A stretch of 58,131 bases of DNA from Lewinellaceae bacterium (GCA_020636155.1 JACJYM010000015.1:1-58131); one strand, 5' to 3'; numbered from the stretch's first letter, positions 17,011-26,103 are shown. Notes: generated by a model not told the origin, from the sequence alone. Translations and numbers: made by a program.

Positions 17011-18189
17011 TTATTCGTGTACTCTGGTCTTGACATTTGGGTCAGGGACGATGACTTCCACTTCCTCTACCACATCATTAAAGTCATCAAGATTAGGTTG
17101 CCCAGCTTCCACCCATGCTGTATACCAAAGTGAACCCAAAGCATGTACAGCTTCAGTCATTCTTTGTTCGACCATGCCGTCCATTTGTTCCATATAAGTA
17201 CGAGCATATTCCGGGCATTGTATTCTTACGGTACTCAGCAATCTTTCATCATAGCAAAATTGCTTATCTGATGGGTATGAATCTCGAAGGTTTTGTTCGA
17301 TAGTTAATACACTATCAACTAATTCACTGCTGGAATAGATTATATTCCAAACATAATCATTCACATTATCAACGTAATCTGCTTTACCTACCATGAAATC
17401 GAACTCATTATCGAACAATTCCACGATTCTTGATTCCCAAAAGGCATGAATACCATCCTGATTGGTTAGTTGTCCATTGTAATTTTCTGAAGTATGTAGT
17501 GGCACATGTGCATCCGCAACATAATGACCAAATTCGCTTATAGTACGAAGGAGTTTAGTCTTGTCCTTCTCTTTAAATTGGTTTCGAAGTCGATAATACA
17601 TTTTTATCAAATTATAGGGACAAATCCCATATTCGGAAAAATGATCAACAAATAGAATTTCACCATCTAAGTTTAAATCCGCCAGATTGGTCGGTACGGA
17701 AAAATCAGAGGCATCACATTTCATTTCATCCTCGTAATAAAAAGGCATCAAATAATCTTCAAATATGGTTTTAAAGTGTCTCATTGACATGCTCGACTGC
17801 ATATCCAAAAGTCTGATACTTACTGAGTCTCGAGTGGTCTTAGTTTCCATAGGAATGGTATCACTGCCGCTGATATAATTGAATTCACCATACTTAATGA
17901 GTGCTTCTGAAAAATCCTGAGGCACCTCCTCTTTGGCATTGGCTCCCCAATGATCAAAATCTATATAATGCCTTACGGCTTCATGCTTTGTTGCGTACCT
18001 CCTTTTATCCGGATCAACGGCATGTTCAGTAATATAATCGATGTGATTCTTGTAAAAACCAAACATCTCATCCGGCAGCGTAAAGCAAGCCATCTGATTA
18101 ATCTTTCTATGTCCATAAAAACCCCAAACGACGCAATCTTTCGCTGAGGCAGGGATGCATATCAATAAAATGAATAGATATTTAATCAT
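17011..18189 (-). CDS. Secreted zinc-dependent phospholipase C / S1-P1 nuclease-like protein
   Basis: This 392-residue exported protein has a short signal peptide (MIKYLFILLICIPASA), then W22-GFYGH27, which is the mature-end Trp plus His pattern of trinuclear-zinc S1/P1 enzymes. Further candidate ligands are in HYIDFDHWG and GHYVADAHVPLHTSENYNG, followed by HAFWESRI. The order W/H, D/H, H-x-D-H-P, H...E fits the zinc-dependent phospholipase C / S1-P1 fold. The substrate (phospholipid or nucleic acid) cannot be chosen. It overlaps gldC by 8 bp (18182-18189), so it is translationally coupled to a motility gene. Confidence 0.8.
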   Translation of the reverse strand: MIKYLFILLICIPASAKDCVVWGFYGHRKINQMACFTLPDEMFGFYKNHIDYITEHAVDPDKRRYATKHEAVRHYIDFDHWGANAKEEVPQDFSEALIKYGEFNYISGSDTIPMETKTTRDSVSIRLLDMQSSMSMRHFKTIFEDYLMPFYYEDEMKCDASDFSVPTNLADLNLDGEILFVDHFSEYGICPYNLIKMYYRLRNQFKEKDKTKLLRTISEFGHYVADAHVPLHTSENYNGQLTNQDGIHAFWESRIVELFDNEFDFMVGKADYVDNVNDYVWNIIYSSSELVDSVLTIEQNLRDSYPSDKQFCYDERLLSTVRIQCPEYARTYMEQMDGMVEQRMTEAVHALGSLWYTAWVEAGQPNLDDFNDVVEEVEVIVPDPNVKTRVHE

Positions 18190-18517
18190 TTGTTTTGGGT
18201 ATTACCTCAGTATTTTCGCCAAAATATTCCACAAAGCTCTGAAATGCATTGGCCAATTCACTATTATGTGTGGCCTTAAAATAAGTCTCGGCAAGAGCCC
18301 TTAAGGATTGATACATAAACCGATCCATCTCCATGACGTGCATCTCTTTAGTCCATAAATCAATCTTATAAGTATCCAAGTGATTTTTATCAAATAGTGA
18401 TAGCAACATCGCTTTACACTCCACATCTTGCTTACCTTCAGCATTCCAGAGAATTTTCTCAGGAACATTTTGGTCATCAAGTTGCACGGTTAATTTGATA
18501 TCCGAAGATTTTGGCAT
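18182..18517 (-). CDS. gldC: Gliding motility protein GldC
   Basis: This 111-residue soluble protein matches GldC in length and motifs: LTVQLDDQNVPEKILWNAEG near the start, KAMLLSLFDKNHLDTYKIDLWTKEM, then MDRFMYQSLRALAETYFKAT and FVEYFGENTEV. GldC is one of the accessory proteins of the Bacteroidota gliding system. In Flavobacterium it lies with gldB, but here it leads an operon with the S1/P1-like hydrolase and the DUF368 transporter. The first two genes overlap by 8 bp. Confidence 0.9.
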   Translation of the reverse strand: MPKSSDIKLTVQLDDQNVPEKILWNAEGKQDVECKAMLLSLFDKNHLDTYKIDLWTKEMHVMEMDRFMYQSLRALAETYFKATHNSELANAFQSFVEYFGENTEVIPKTND

Positions 18518-18560
18518 TCAATATTTATTTAATTCATCAAAGATAAGATAGCAAAAGGCA

Positions 18561-18598
18561 AAAAAAAAGCTTTCAAGCGAATATGCTTGAAAGCTTTT
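18561..18598 (-). terminator. Intrinsic terminator of tRNA-Ser
   Basis: A 14-bp exact stem (18598-18585 with 18578-18565 on minus) with a 6-base loop is followed by a run of T on the minus strand (A run at 18561-18568). It begins right at the 3' end of the tRNA. Confidence 0.85.
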
Positions 18599-18599
18599 G

Positions 18600-18687
18600 C
18601 GGAGGAGGAGGGATTCGAACCCCCGGTACCCTCTCGAGTACGCCGGTTTTCAAGACCGGTGCATTCAACCAGCTCTGCCACTCCTCC
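18600..18687 (-). tRNA. tRNA-Ser (anticodon UGA)
   Basis: The minus strand folds as a class II tRNA. The acceptor GGAGGAG (18687-18681) pairs with CTCCTCC (18607-18601) and the discriminator is G. The anticodon stem-loop CCGGTCTTGAAAACCGG holds TGA. A long variable arm (GTACTCGAGAGGGTAC) and a T arm with GGTTCGAATCC follow. The 3' CCA is not encoded. It has its own promoter and terminator. Confidence 0.97.
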
Positions 18688-18733
18688 GTAATAAAAAATT
18701 AGATTAAAATCTTCATTTAAATCTTAAGCGCTG

Positions 18734-18762
18734 CAAATGTACATCTAATTTTTAATTTACAA
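18734..18762 (-). promoter_or_regulatory. Promoter of tRNA-Ser
   Basis: On minus, TTG (18762-18760), an 18-base spacer, then TACATTTG (18741-18734) and C. Transcription would start ~40 bases before the mature tRNA. Confidence 0.6.
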
Positions 18763-18786
18763 AATATTTATCTCTGTGTTTGAAAC

Positions 18787-18813
18787 AAAAAATGGTGAGA
18801 CATAAGCCCCACC
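18787..18813 (-). terminator. Intrinsic terminator after the Crp/Fnr gene
   Basis: On minus, GGTGGG (18813-18808) and CTCACC (18799-18794) form a 6-bp stem with one G-U pair and an 8-base loop, followed by A and six T. A second hairpin (ACCTTTT / AAAAGGT at 18811-18827) overlaps its 5' side. Confidence 0.55.
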
Positions 18814-18843
18814 TTTTACCAAAAGGTAATTATGAGAAAACTT

Positions 18844-19512
18844 TTATGAAATTTTTTCTAAGTCTCTGACCAAAATACTTTTTCTTTTCAAAAATATGTG
18901 GTTAGACTTCTTTAGTTCGTTTAAAACTGTGGTCACTGTTTGTCGTGAAGTACCAGTATAATTGGCAATTTCTTGCTGAGTAAGTGGATGTTTTATAAGG
19001 GTTTCTAAGCCTACTTTTTGACCAAATTTATTCGCATTATCTTTAATAAATTCAATAATTCTGAATCTTGCATCATGCAACATAAATGATTCTATTCTAT
19101 TATCTGTGAATCTCATTTTGTTACCAATACTCTCAAGATATCTCATATTAAATTCAAAATTACTTTGCATCAAATAACGAAATATCGAACTCGGAATTGC
19201 AATCACATTGGCCTCATCTGAAAGCACTTGAGCAAATGAATTATACTGCTTGTGTCCCAATATCGCCTGATCACCAAAAAGTGTATTCTTAGTAAAAATG
19301 TTTTTAATGACTTCCTTATCTTGATTTTCATCGTAAACACCGATTTTTATTATTCCATCTATGATGTAGTATAAATTATCGGTTTCATCTATCTCATTAT
19401 AAAGATATTGATTCTTGCCAAGATTAAGTGATTTAGAGGCATTAGAGAGTATCTCTAGCTCATCTTTACTTAAGTTACCAAACATGGCAATATTTTGTAA
19501 CAAATCTTTCAT
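18844..19512 (-). CDS. Crp/Fnr-family transcriptional regulator
   Basis: The start is uncertain. In-frame ATGs exist at 19512, 19533 and 19560; 19512 (MKDLLQNIAMFGNLSKDELE) gives the usual family N-terminus. Residues ~5-115 form a cyclic-nucleotide-binding-type beta barrel (YIIDGIIKIGVYDENQ, LFGDQAILGH), followed by a long dimer helix and a winged helix with HPLTQQEIANYTGTSRQTVTTVLNELK as recognition motif. No Cys cluster like FNR is seen, so oxygen sensing by an Fe-S cluster is unlikely. The ligand is unknown. The gene stands alone, followed by a terminator and the tRNA-Ser promoter. Confidence 0.9.
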   Translation of the reverse strand: MKDLLQNIAMFGNLSKDELEILSNASKSLNLGKNQYLYNEIDETDNLYYIIDGIIKIGVYDENQDKEVIKNIFTKNTLFGDQAILGHKQYNSFAQVLSDEANVIAIPSSIFRYLMQSNFEFNMRYLESIGNKMRFTDNRIESFMLHDARFRIIEFIKDNANKFGQKVGLETLIKHPLTQQEIANYTGTSRQTVTTVLNELKKSNHIFLKRKSILVRDLEKIS

Positions 19513-19701
19513 TATTTTTATTTCAGGTTTCATACATAAGACAAGTATTTTACATTTCACCCTGAATGATGTTGGAAAAAAATTTAAATATTTTTATTTG
19601 TAATGTATAGAAATAGTCATAATCAAGATAATAAAGTCAAAATCTTTACTTATTAAAATAAAATAAACTCGAAATCGAATTGAAAATTTTTGCGGTATAT
19701 T

Positions 19702-20661
19702 CTACTTATAAAAAGTAAAACTGCTGTTTACAGATGATGAAAATGCACCATGAGCTTCACCACTGGATGCTTTGAGATTAGTATACTCAATCACCGGTCC
19801 GGTAGAATTAGTAAGGTTGCTGATAAAAAGATTGTATTTAAAATATTCTTCTGAGATACTTTTTACATTGCAAGTGAGAGAGGAAATAATTTCATTATCT
19901 TCTATGATGGTATCTTCAGGGAGATTGAGTGTGACAGTAAAATTATCAATATCCAGGTTTTCTGTATCTAGCATCAAGCCTCTCATGTTTTGTAAATCAT
20001 GAAAATCTGACTCATTACTTTCTGACCTCTTATAATCCAGAATGTAGGGGATAGTGTTTGCCGTTTTGGTCGTGTCTTGCCCTACTATATCCAAAAAATA
20101 AGTGTTTAATTCAAAATCAAACTGTAAAAAATGTTTAAGTGTATTCAATTTTTGTGGCATTTCCACTAAAAGATCCAAGGCTTTTCTACCCTTCTCATCA
20201 GTATATATATCCGTCAAAAATTTAATATTACTAACACTTGTTTTCCCGACTATACTAACAGGTTTCCTACAAGTAATTACCCTATTTTCATCATCAAGAA
20301 CATACGTATCAATGACATACCTATTATTCGTCTTAAAAAAATCTCTCCTTCCCGGCTGAATATAACTTTTTGACTCATTGTCATATAGGAGAGTAATTTC
20401 GTCGTCATAGGCTCCATCCAGATTTTTAATTGAAATTTTGCCATTTGAAGGATATGCTACATTATTCTGAGGTTCGGTTTCGATTTTAGGTATCATGAGA
20501 ATAGCCGAGGGAATATCCCCTGGAACCATATTACACACAAGGTGTAAATTGTTCTCAGGCCTTATTTCATCGGTTTCTGAAGTAGTGCAGGATAACCCTA
20601 CAACTAGCAAAATCCCCAGTATTTGAATGGTTTTTCTCAAAAATTTACCTCTATAACACAC
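19702..20661 (-). CDS. DUF4249 lipoprotein, partner of the TonB receptor
   Basis: This 319-residue exported protein has an N-terminal hydrophobic segment ending in LVVGLSC, a probable though imperfect lipobox. The next region (LHLVCNMVPGDIPSAILMIP) and the KISIKNLDGAYDDEITLLYDN / RRDFFKTNNRYVIDTYVLDD segments match the DUF4249 family. DUF4249 proteins are usually encoded directly after an STN-domain TonB-dependent receptor, as here (52 bp gap). They are thought to sit at the outer membrane and help the receptor, but their biochemical role is not established. It is the last gene of the sigma-FecR-TonB cassette. Confidence 0.8.
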   Translation of the reverse strand: MCYRGKFLRKTIQILGILLVVGLSCTTSETDEIRPENNLHLVCNMVPGDIPSAILMIPKIETEPQNNVAYPSNGKISIKNLDGAYDDEITLLYDNESKSYIQPGRRDFFKTNNRYVIDTYVLDDENRVITCRKPVSIVGKTSVSNIKFLTDIYTDEKGRKALDLLVEMPQKLNTLKHFLQFDFELNTYFLDIVGQDTTKTANTIPYILDYKRSESNESDFHDLQNMRGLMLDTENLDIDNFTVTLNLPEDTIIEDNEIISSLTCNVKSISEEYFKYNLFISNLTNSTGPVIEYTNLKASSGEAHGAFSSSVNSSFTFYK

Positions 20662-20713
20662 AAATATGACAAATATTTATCAAAAAGTCACATTTAATTA
20701 CAATTTAGATAAA

Positions 20714-23347
20714 TTAAAATGCCAAGCTGTATGAAAAAGTGGGAAAAACAGGCAGAATGCTGTATTTAATTTTCTCAAATTTATTGGCATTATTGGGGTC
20801 TCTTTTAATGTCTATGAAGAGGACATTATTGCTATTGAAAATATTGTAGACTCCCAAAAACAACTTTTGTCGTCCGAATTTCATCTTATTGAAAAAACTA
20901 AATCCAAGATCAAGTCTATGGTAATTTGGCAATTGTTCGTTATTTAATCCCTTATATATTTTCTGAACATAAGTATTGCTTCCGGAGCCGACTATAATGA
21001 TATCACTTGAGGGTACAGTTACATAATTTCCCGACGAATAATTGTAAATCATATTGAATAAGGCATTTTCAGTTAATTTTCGATTAAGCGAAAATTTGAT
21101 ATTGTGATTCCTGTTATACCTAAATGTAAATTCATTATCTTGGTTTATATTGTCAAATTGTCTTAGAGATTTTTGGAAAGTATAATTCAAATCAAAATTT
21201 GTTCTTCCCACAGCCTTATTAAAATAAAACTCCACGCCATACGATTTTCCTGTTCCATTTACAATATGCCGATCCCAATCTGAATCATTTACTACATCCG
21301 GGTAATTACCTTCTGGCAAATGTTTTAAATTATCAAAAATATTGTAAAACAGGCTCAGTCCGGTATGGATTCCATCTTTTATTTTTAATTCAGGACTTAT
21401 TTCAAAATTCCATGATGTGGATGGATCAATATATTTGGTCACAGGAATCCAGAGGTCATTTGGCAGTCCTAATTCATTTGTGGAAAGCACATGAAAGGCT
21501 TGACTCATTTTAGATACCCCCATTTTTAATGAAAGTGCTTTCCCAGGAATGGATAATGAAAACCTAGGTTCGAATACTGAATATAATTTTTCCTCAGCAC
21601 CAATTATTGCACTTTGCAACCCGACATTCAGAATCACTGAGTTCAAATCGATTTCATCTTCAAGGTAAATTCTGGATTCAGAAAACTGATATGATACCGG
21701 TGTAAAAGCATATTTATCGGCAGTAATGATTTCTGAATCTTTAATGTCATAGATTCGATTATTGAGGTATTTCAAACCCGGTTTATACACTTTCTTCTCT
21801 AAAATACCTCCTATTTTTATGTAGTGCTTTTTGCCTGTGAGAATATCCAATGATATATTAATTCCTTTCGATTGTAAATCTGTGCTGAATACATTCCCTT
21901 CAAAAATATTTTGTTTGATAACTTCAGTATCCGTAACATATTGTTGGTTTTCATAAGTATATGAATTATACTCACTGCTAAAAGCATAAATTCTAGAAAA
22001 AACATATTTACTCCATGAAGAATTAAGATGTAATGCATATAGATGATTCCCCCAGTTCCAATTCAGAGAATTATAGTCTTTTGTATTGGCCAGTTCTTTG
22101 AACGAATTATGTTTAAAATCATCATTGCCCCTATAATACCCAAATTCAACTTTATGATTTTCACCTATTCTTGCATTAAACTTTACATTCACATCGTAAA
22201 AAAAGAAATTACTCAAACCTCTTCCCCCATTGGATTCGATCTGATACTTAGAAATTCCTTTTATCCATGGATCAGCAAAAGATCTTCGCATCGAGACCAT
22301 GAAACTAGCCTTATCTTTTACAATTGGACCTTCTAATAGTAGCTTCGCTGCCAGTACACTTAATCCTACCTCACCACCCAATTTACGATAATTACCATCT
22401 CTAGTGTTGATATCCAAAACAGATGAAAGTCGGCCTCCAAATCTTGCGGGAAATGAAGATTTATAGAGTTTTGCTGATTGAATAGTACTAGGATTGAAAG
22501 TAGATAGTAATCCTAATGCATGACCACTGTTGTACACCGGAACTCCATCAAGTAAAACTAAATTTTGGTCTGTATTTCCTCCCCGAATGCTATATCCACC
22601 AAATCCGTCGGCTCCCGAAGACACCCCAGGTTTTGTATTTAATACTCTTAAAATATCGGCTTCTCCACCCAAATGCAGACCATTCGTCAACTTGTCATGG
22701 TCGATTTCTATCGTCGAATAGTCGTATTCTTGGTATCCATATTGCACAATACTATCATTGACCCTGATTTCGTTCAATTGAGTGGCTGGCTTTAGAAAGA
22801 ATTTAATCAATGTATCTTTTCTAGAAAAAAAATCTACGGTATCCGGAATAAACCCTACATAAGAGACGATGAGTCGATTCTCACCATAAGGTAAATTTAT
22901 ATTATAAAATCCGTCATCATTGGCCTCTACCCCTTTTGCCCCACTTTCCAAGTACACATTTGAATAGGGCAAAGGCTCATCGCTATCTTTATTTCTGATA
23001 TATCCATAAACATTATAAGATTGACTGACTAGTTCTGATTCTCTAATGATAACTTGACCTGATATTTCGGTAAAGCTCAACTTATAGTCATCAAGAATAA
23101 CCTGTAGAATGGTGGACAAGGTCTCATTTTTAAAAAATCCTTTGGATTTCATCGTCGAGTTTACCCTATTGCCGGAGTACACAATGTTTACTCCCGACAT
23201 ATTACTCAATTCATTAAGTACAACATCTAGACCCTTATTATTTGAATTGTAAGTAAGTAAGGTATCCGTAATGGATTTTTGAGAGTACCCAATGACTTGA
23301 AAGACGATGAGCAGCAATAATACCTTAAGTAATTTTCTAATTCTCAA
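20714..23347 (-). CDS. TonB-dependent outer-membrane receptor with STN signalling domain
   Basis: This 877-residue protein has a signal peptide (1-22). An STN domain follows (~25-105, GLDVVLNELSNMSGVNIVYS), then a carboxypeptidase-regulatory-like domain (~112-185, SNVYLESGAKGVEANDDGFY), a plug (~215-330, containing YSIRGGNTDQNLVLLDGVPV and FPARFGGRLSSVLDI), and a beta barrel ending in YSLAF. STN domains contact FecR-type anti-sigma factors, and the gene lies 69 bp after a fecR homologue and before a DUF4249 gene. The assembly should couple import of an unknown substrate, or its sensing, to the ECF sigma factor encoded upstream. The ligand (siderophore, glycan or other) cannot be told from sequence. 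Confidence 0.93.
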   Translation of the reverse strand: MRIRKLLKVLLLLIVFQVIGYSQKSITDTLLTYNSNNKGLDVVLNELSNMSGVNIVYSGNRVNSTMKSKGFFKNETLSTILQVILDDYKLSFTEISGQVIIRESELVSQSYNVYGYIRNKDSDEPLPYSNVYLESGAKGVEANDDGFYNINLPYGENRLIVSYVGFIPDTVDFFSRKDTLIKFFLKPATQLNEIRVNDSIVQYGYQEYDYSTIEIDHDKLTNGLHLGGEADILRVLNTKPGVSSGADGFGGYSIRGGNTDQNLVLLDGVPVYNSGHALGLLSTFNPSTIQSAKLYKSSFPARFGGRLSSVLDINTRDGNYRKLGGEVGLSVLAAKLLLEGPIVKDKASFMVSMRRSFADPWIKGISKYQIESNGGRGLSNFFFYDVNVKFNARIGENHKVEFGYYRGNDDFKHNSFKELANTKDYNSLNWNWGNHLYALHLNSSWSKYVFSRIYAFSSEYNSYTYENQQYVTDTEVIKQNIFEGNVFSTDLQSKGINISLDILTGKKHYIKIGGILEKKVYKPGLKYLNNRIYDIKDSEIITADKYAFTPVSYQFSESRIYLEDEIDLNSVILNVGLQSAIIGAEEKLYSVFEPRFSLSIPGKALSLKMGVSKMSQAFHVLSTNELGLPNDLWIPVTKYIDPSTSWNFEISPELKIKDGIHTGLSLFYNIFDNLKHLPEGNYPDVVNDSDWDRHIVNGTGKSYGVEFYFNKAVGRTNFDLNYTFQKSLRQFDNINQDNEFTFRYNRNHNIKFSLNRKLTENALFNMIYNYSSGNYVTVPSSDIIIVGSGSNTYVQKIYKGLNNEQLPNYHRLDLGFSFFNKMKFGRQKLFLGVYNIFNSNNVLFIDIKRDPNNANKFEKIKYSILPVFPTFSYSLAF

Positions 23348-23416
23348 CTAATTATCTCTGTAATTTCTTGCCACAAAGATAATTTTAATTTGACAGGAAT
23401 ATTTAAAACTGTAAAA

Positions 23417-24364
23417 TTATTTACACTTTAGGTTAGTGATAACGTAATTTCCGTGGCTAGTCTCTTTGATGTTACAATCATAAGCCGAAGATAAGACATC
23501 GAATACTTCATGCAAATTCAATTTGCACAGGCTTTTCGAATTAAATAAACAATTGGTTTCTGATGAATTATCGTCTATGGTCACATGAACATTATAAACT
23601 TCAGAAATTTCTTTTACCACTTTAGACATTGGTGTATTTTTAAATGCCAGTCTTTCCGTAAACCAATTAAACTGGTTTTCATCATTCAATGAAATCTGGT
23701 TCAGTGACTCGAATTGGGCATTTTCATTTTCAACCAATATTATTGATTGTGAATTTTGCGGGTTGCTAACTCTTACTTTTCCTTTTTTAACAAATACTCC
23801 TCTTTCATTAACCTCAAATTCTGTCCCTAAAACCTCTACTTTACCTGAGTTCGCATTGATAACAAATGGATGTTTCTCATCTCTGCTTACTTTGAAAAAT
23901 GCTTGCCCGTCAAGGTATACCTTGCGGTTATCTTTAGAATCAATTCCTAAAGTAGAATTTTCAGACAAGTATATTTCACTCCCTTCCGCTAATAAGTGAT
24001 ACCCGGGGGTGTTAATTTTAATTTGATTTCCAGAAGTGAACCACCACATGGCTACTAAGCCTAAGATAAAAATCGCCGCAATTTTCCTCAAGAGAGAAAT
24101 ACTTAAAACTTTAGGTTTTACTTCTTGAGTATTATTTTCTGAGAGTTTATTCAGATGACGATTGTAAGCATTTCGATAATCAAAATTTAAAGAAGACGAC
24201 AACACATTTTTACTCTGATTCCATATTTCAACCAGATCTTGATAATAAATTTCATTTTCAGGGATCAGTCTCCATTCTCCTAATAAAGCCTGTTCATCCT
24301 GAGAAATTTCACCTCTCAACTGCTTGTGGATAAGTAATTCTATGTTAATTTTATCAAGCTGCAT
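23417..24364 (-). CDS. FecR-family anti-sigma factor
   Basis: This is a 315-residue inner-membrane protein. The cytoplasmic N-domain (1-90) has the ISQDEQALLGEWRL...W motif typical of Bacteroidota FecR proteins. One membrane helix spans ~93-110. The periplasmic FecR domain (~120-215) has GSEIYLSENSTLGID, YLDGQAFFKVSRDEKHPFVI and VEVLGTEFEVN. The C-terminal domain (~235-315) resembles STN/DUF4974 (LAFKNTPMSKVVKEISEVYN). It should hold the adjacent sigma factor inactive and relay the receptor signal. It follows the sigma gene by 31 bp. Confidence 0.93.
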   Translation of the reverse strand: MQLDKINIELLIHKQLRGEISQDEQALLGEWRLIPENEIYYQDLVEIWNQSKNVLSSSLNFDYRNAYNRHLNKLSENNTQEVKPKVLSISLLRKIAAIFILGLVAMWWFTSGNQIKINTPGYHLLAEGSEIYLSENSTLGIDSKDNRKVYLDGQAFFKVSRDEKHPFVINANSGKVEVLGTEFEVNERGVFVKKGKVRVSNPQNSQSIILVENENAQFESLNQISLNDENQFNWFTERLAFKNTPMSKVVKEISEVYNVHVTIDDNSSETNCLFNSKSLCKLNLHEVFDVLSSAYDCNIKETSHGNYVITNLKCK

Positions 24365-24395
24365 GTGTATAAGACAATTTTTATCGACGACACCC

Positions 24396-24911
24396 CTATA
24401 CTTTTAGTATTTTTTTTCTTAAAATTTTTAATGCTGCACTTATCTGGCTTTCAACTGTTTTAATTGAAATATCCAAATCCTCGGCTATTTCCTTGTACGT
24501 TTTATCTTCAAATCTACTCAAAACAAATACGGCTCTTGTCTTCTCAGGTAATTCTTGAATGGCTTTTTCAATTTTTGCATGGAGTTCCTTTTCTTCCAAT
24601 GTTTCCACTATGGAGCTTTCAAGCGGAAAATTTTCGAATTCAATAATTTCCTCTGAATTGAGTTTAATATTTTTCTTTAATAAATTAAGGCTTCGATTAT
24701 ATACACTTCTATAGAGGTAGGCTCGAGGATTTTCGATAGAAATTTCCGACCTTTTATTCCAAAATTCTATTATTACCTCCTGAACTACATCTTCTGCATC
24801 CTGATTATTTCCTAGAATTTTAGCAGCTTTAATACACAATTCACTATAGTAAAGCTCATAAATAGTCTTTAATTCAATAGAATTTCGTATTAGCTTTTGC
24901 TCTTGTTCCAA
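24396..24911 (-). CDS. ECF sigma-70 factor (FecI-like, Bacteroidota type)
   Basis: This 171-residue factor has region 2 at ~15-80 (YYSELCIKAAKILGNNQDAE, DVVQEVIIEFW, PRAYLYRSVYNRSLNLLKK) and region 4 at ~110-165 (LPEKTRAVFVLSRFEDKTYK, EIAEDLDISIKTVESQISAALKILRKK). It heads the cassette followed by fecR, the STN-type receptor and DUF4249, all on minus with short gaps. It likely directs transcription of that receptor operon. CAAAAATA at 24931-24938 gives a minus-strand -7-like TATTTTTG upstream. Confidence 0.95.
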   Translation of the reverse strand: MEQEQKLIRNSIELKTIYELYYSELCIKAAKILGNNQDAEDVVQEVIIEFWNKRSEISIENPRAYLYRSVYNRSLNLLKKNIKLNSEEIIEFENFPLESSIVETLEEKELHAKIEKAIQELPEKTRAVFVLSRFEDKTYKEIAEDLDISIKTVESQISAALKILRKKILKV

Positions 24912-25072
24912 GAAAAATTCAATTAAATGACAAAAATATATGATTCACTACAATAAAATTACGGAATCTACTTCGCTACTCTCGACTCATTATTCCCAAC
25001 AAGTCACATTTCGCCATATCCTAAAAAATGGTTATGTGTACTTATTAGCTCCTTACATTAAATTCTTTTACT

Positions 25073-25080
25073 TAATTTTG
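25073..25080 (+). promoter_or_regulatory. -7 element TAATTTTG before the lipoprotein gene at 25100
   Basis: TAATTTTG followed by CAT lies 19 bases before the start codon. No upstream TTG occurs at the ideal distance. Confidence 0.4.
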
Positions 25081-25099
25081 CATAAAAATAACGATTAAA

Positions 25100-25900
25100 A
25101 TGAAAGTTCAAATTTTAGCCATGACTTTAGTGATATTTTTAATTTCCTGTAAGTCAAAAGATGACCAAACCCGGCAAACTACTCAACAAGAGGTTCAAAT
25201 GGAAGAGCCGACACAAAAATATAAGCTTACACCAATGGATAATTCGCCATCTTATCCCGATGCGGAATTGGCATCATTTACATATAAAAACAATACTTTC
25301 GATTTTAATATTAAAGGAGATAGTTACAAATTAGGTGTACAAACAAGTGATGCTCCTGAAAAACGATGTGCAAACTCCGCAAAGGGTCAACACATCCATG
25401 TTATACTTAATAACGAGCCTTATCTGGCAGAGTATGAAAACAAATTTGAACACCCGCTTGAAAATGGAAATTATTACATGGTGTCATTTTTGTCTCGATC
25501 ATATCATGAAAGCATCAAAAGTCCTAAGGCTTCGATTGGAGAGTTTTTCACGGTTGATAATGGAAATTTGACTTCTGAAAAACCCATTGACAAACCTATG
25601 GTCATCTATAGTCGTCCAAAAGGCCTCTATGTAGGTAAGGCGGAAACAGAAAGAGTCATGCTGGACTTTTATCTAGTAAATACGGAAATATCGCCTAGCG
25701 GAAATAAGATCCTAGCAAATATAAATGGTGAAACTCACTTTATCACTGAATGGCAACCATACATTATTGAAGGTCTACCAATGGGAGAAAATACGATTAC
25801 CTTAACTCTGATTAACGAGAAAGGATTAAAAATGGAAACACCATACAATCCTGTTTCTCGGACTTTTACCTTGAAAGAGGATATTTCTGATGAAAAATAA
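25100..25900 (+). CDS. Conserved lipoprotein of unknown function
   Basis: This 266-residue protein has a lipoprotein signal (FLISC, lipidated C17) and a polar Gln/Thr-rich tether (20-42). Two beta-rich halves follow. The first has GQHIHVILNNEPYLAEYEN...HPLENGNYYMVSFLSRSYHES, and the second ILANINGETHFITEWQPYIIEGLPMGENTITLTLINE. The shared order (short binding strand, N-x-E/G-P or T, then G-x-N-x-x-x-x-x-L) suggests a duplicated immunoglobulin-like domain. I recognise this as a recurrent Bacteroidota protein but know no function. A tRNA-His gene follows 53 bp later. Confidence 0.7.
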   Translation: MKVQILAMTLVIFLISCKSKDDQTRQTTQQEVQMEEPTQKYKLTPMDNSPSYPDAELASFTYKNNTFDFNIKGDSYKLGVQTSDAPEKRCANSAKGQHIHVILNNEPYLAEYENKFEHPLENGNYYMVSFLSRSYHESIKSPKASIGEFFTVDNGNLTSEKPIDKPMVIYSRPKGLYVGKAETERVMLDFYLVNTEISPSGNKILANINGETHFITEWQPYIIEGLPMGENTITLTLINEKGLKMETPYNPVSRTFTLKEDISDEK

Positions 25901-25932
25901 ATTTTAAAATGCATTTATTTTGAAAATGTATT

Positions 25933-25940
25933 TATTTTTG
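25933..25940 (+). promoter_or_regulatory. -7 element of the tRNA-His promoter
   Basis: TATTTTTG followed by CAG, 13 bases before the mature tRNA 5' end. The downstream CAGCGCTT resembles the sequence after the tRNA-Ser -7 element (CAGCGCTT also). Confidence 0.55.
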
Positions 25941-25953
25941 CAGCGCTTTAGAT

Positions 25954-26028
25954 GGAGGGTATAGCTCAGTAGGTTAGAGCATCAGATTGTGGTTCTGAGG
26001 GCCGTCGGTTCGAATCCGATTATCCTCC
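25954..26028 (+). tRNA. tRNA-His (anticodon GUG)
   Basis: The gene folds with the extra G-1 (25954) opposite C73 (26028), the identity pair of tRNA-His. The acceptor GAGGGTA pairs with TATCCTC, and the anticodon stem-loop TCAGATTGTGGTTCTGA holds GTG. The T arm is GTCGGTTCGAATCCGAT. Complete CCA is not encoded. A terminator follows. Confidence 0.97.
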
Positions 26029-26031
26029 CAG

Positions 26032-26061
26032 AAAAAAGGAGTCAATTTGGCTCCTTTTTTT
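26032..26061 (+). terminator. Intrinsic terminator after tRNA-His
   Basis: AAAAAAGGAG (26032-26041) pairs with CTCCTTTTTT (26051-26060) around a 9-base loop and ends in a T run. Confidence 0.75.
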
Positions 26062-26103
26062 GTTTCAATGTCTCTTTAAATAGTTTTACTTGGACAAAAA
26101 CTG

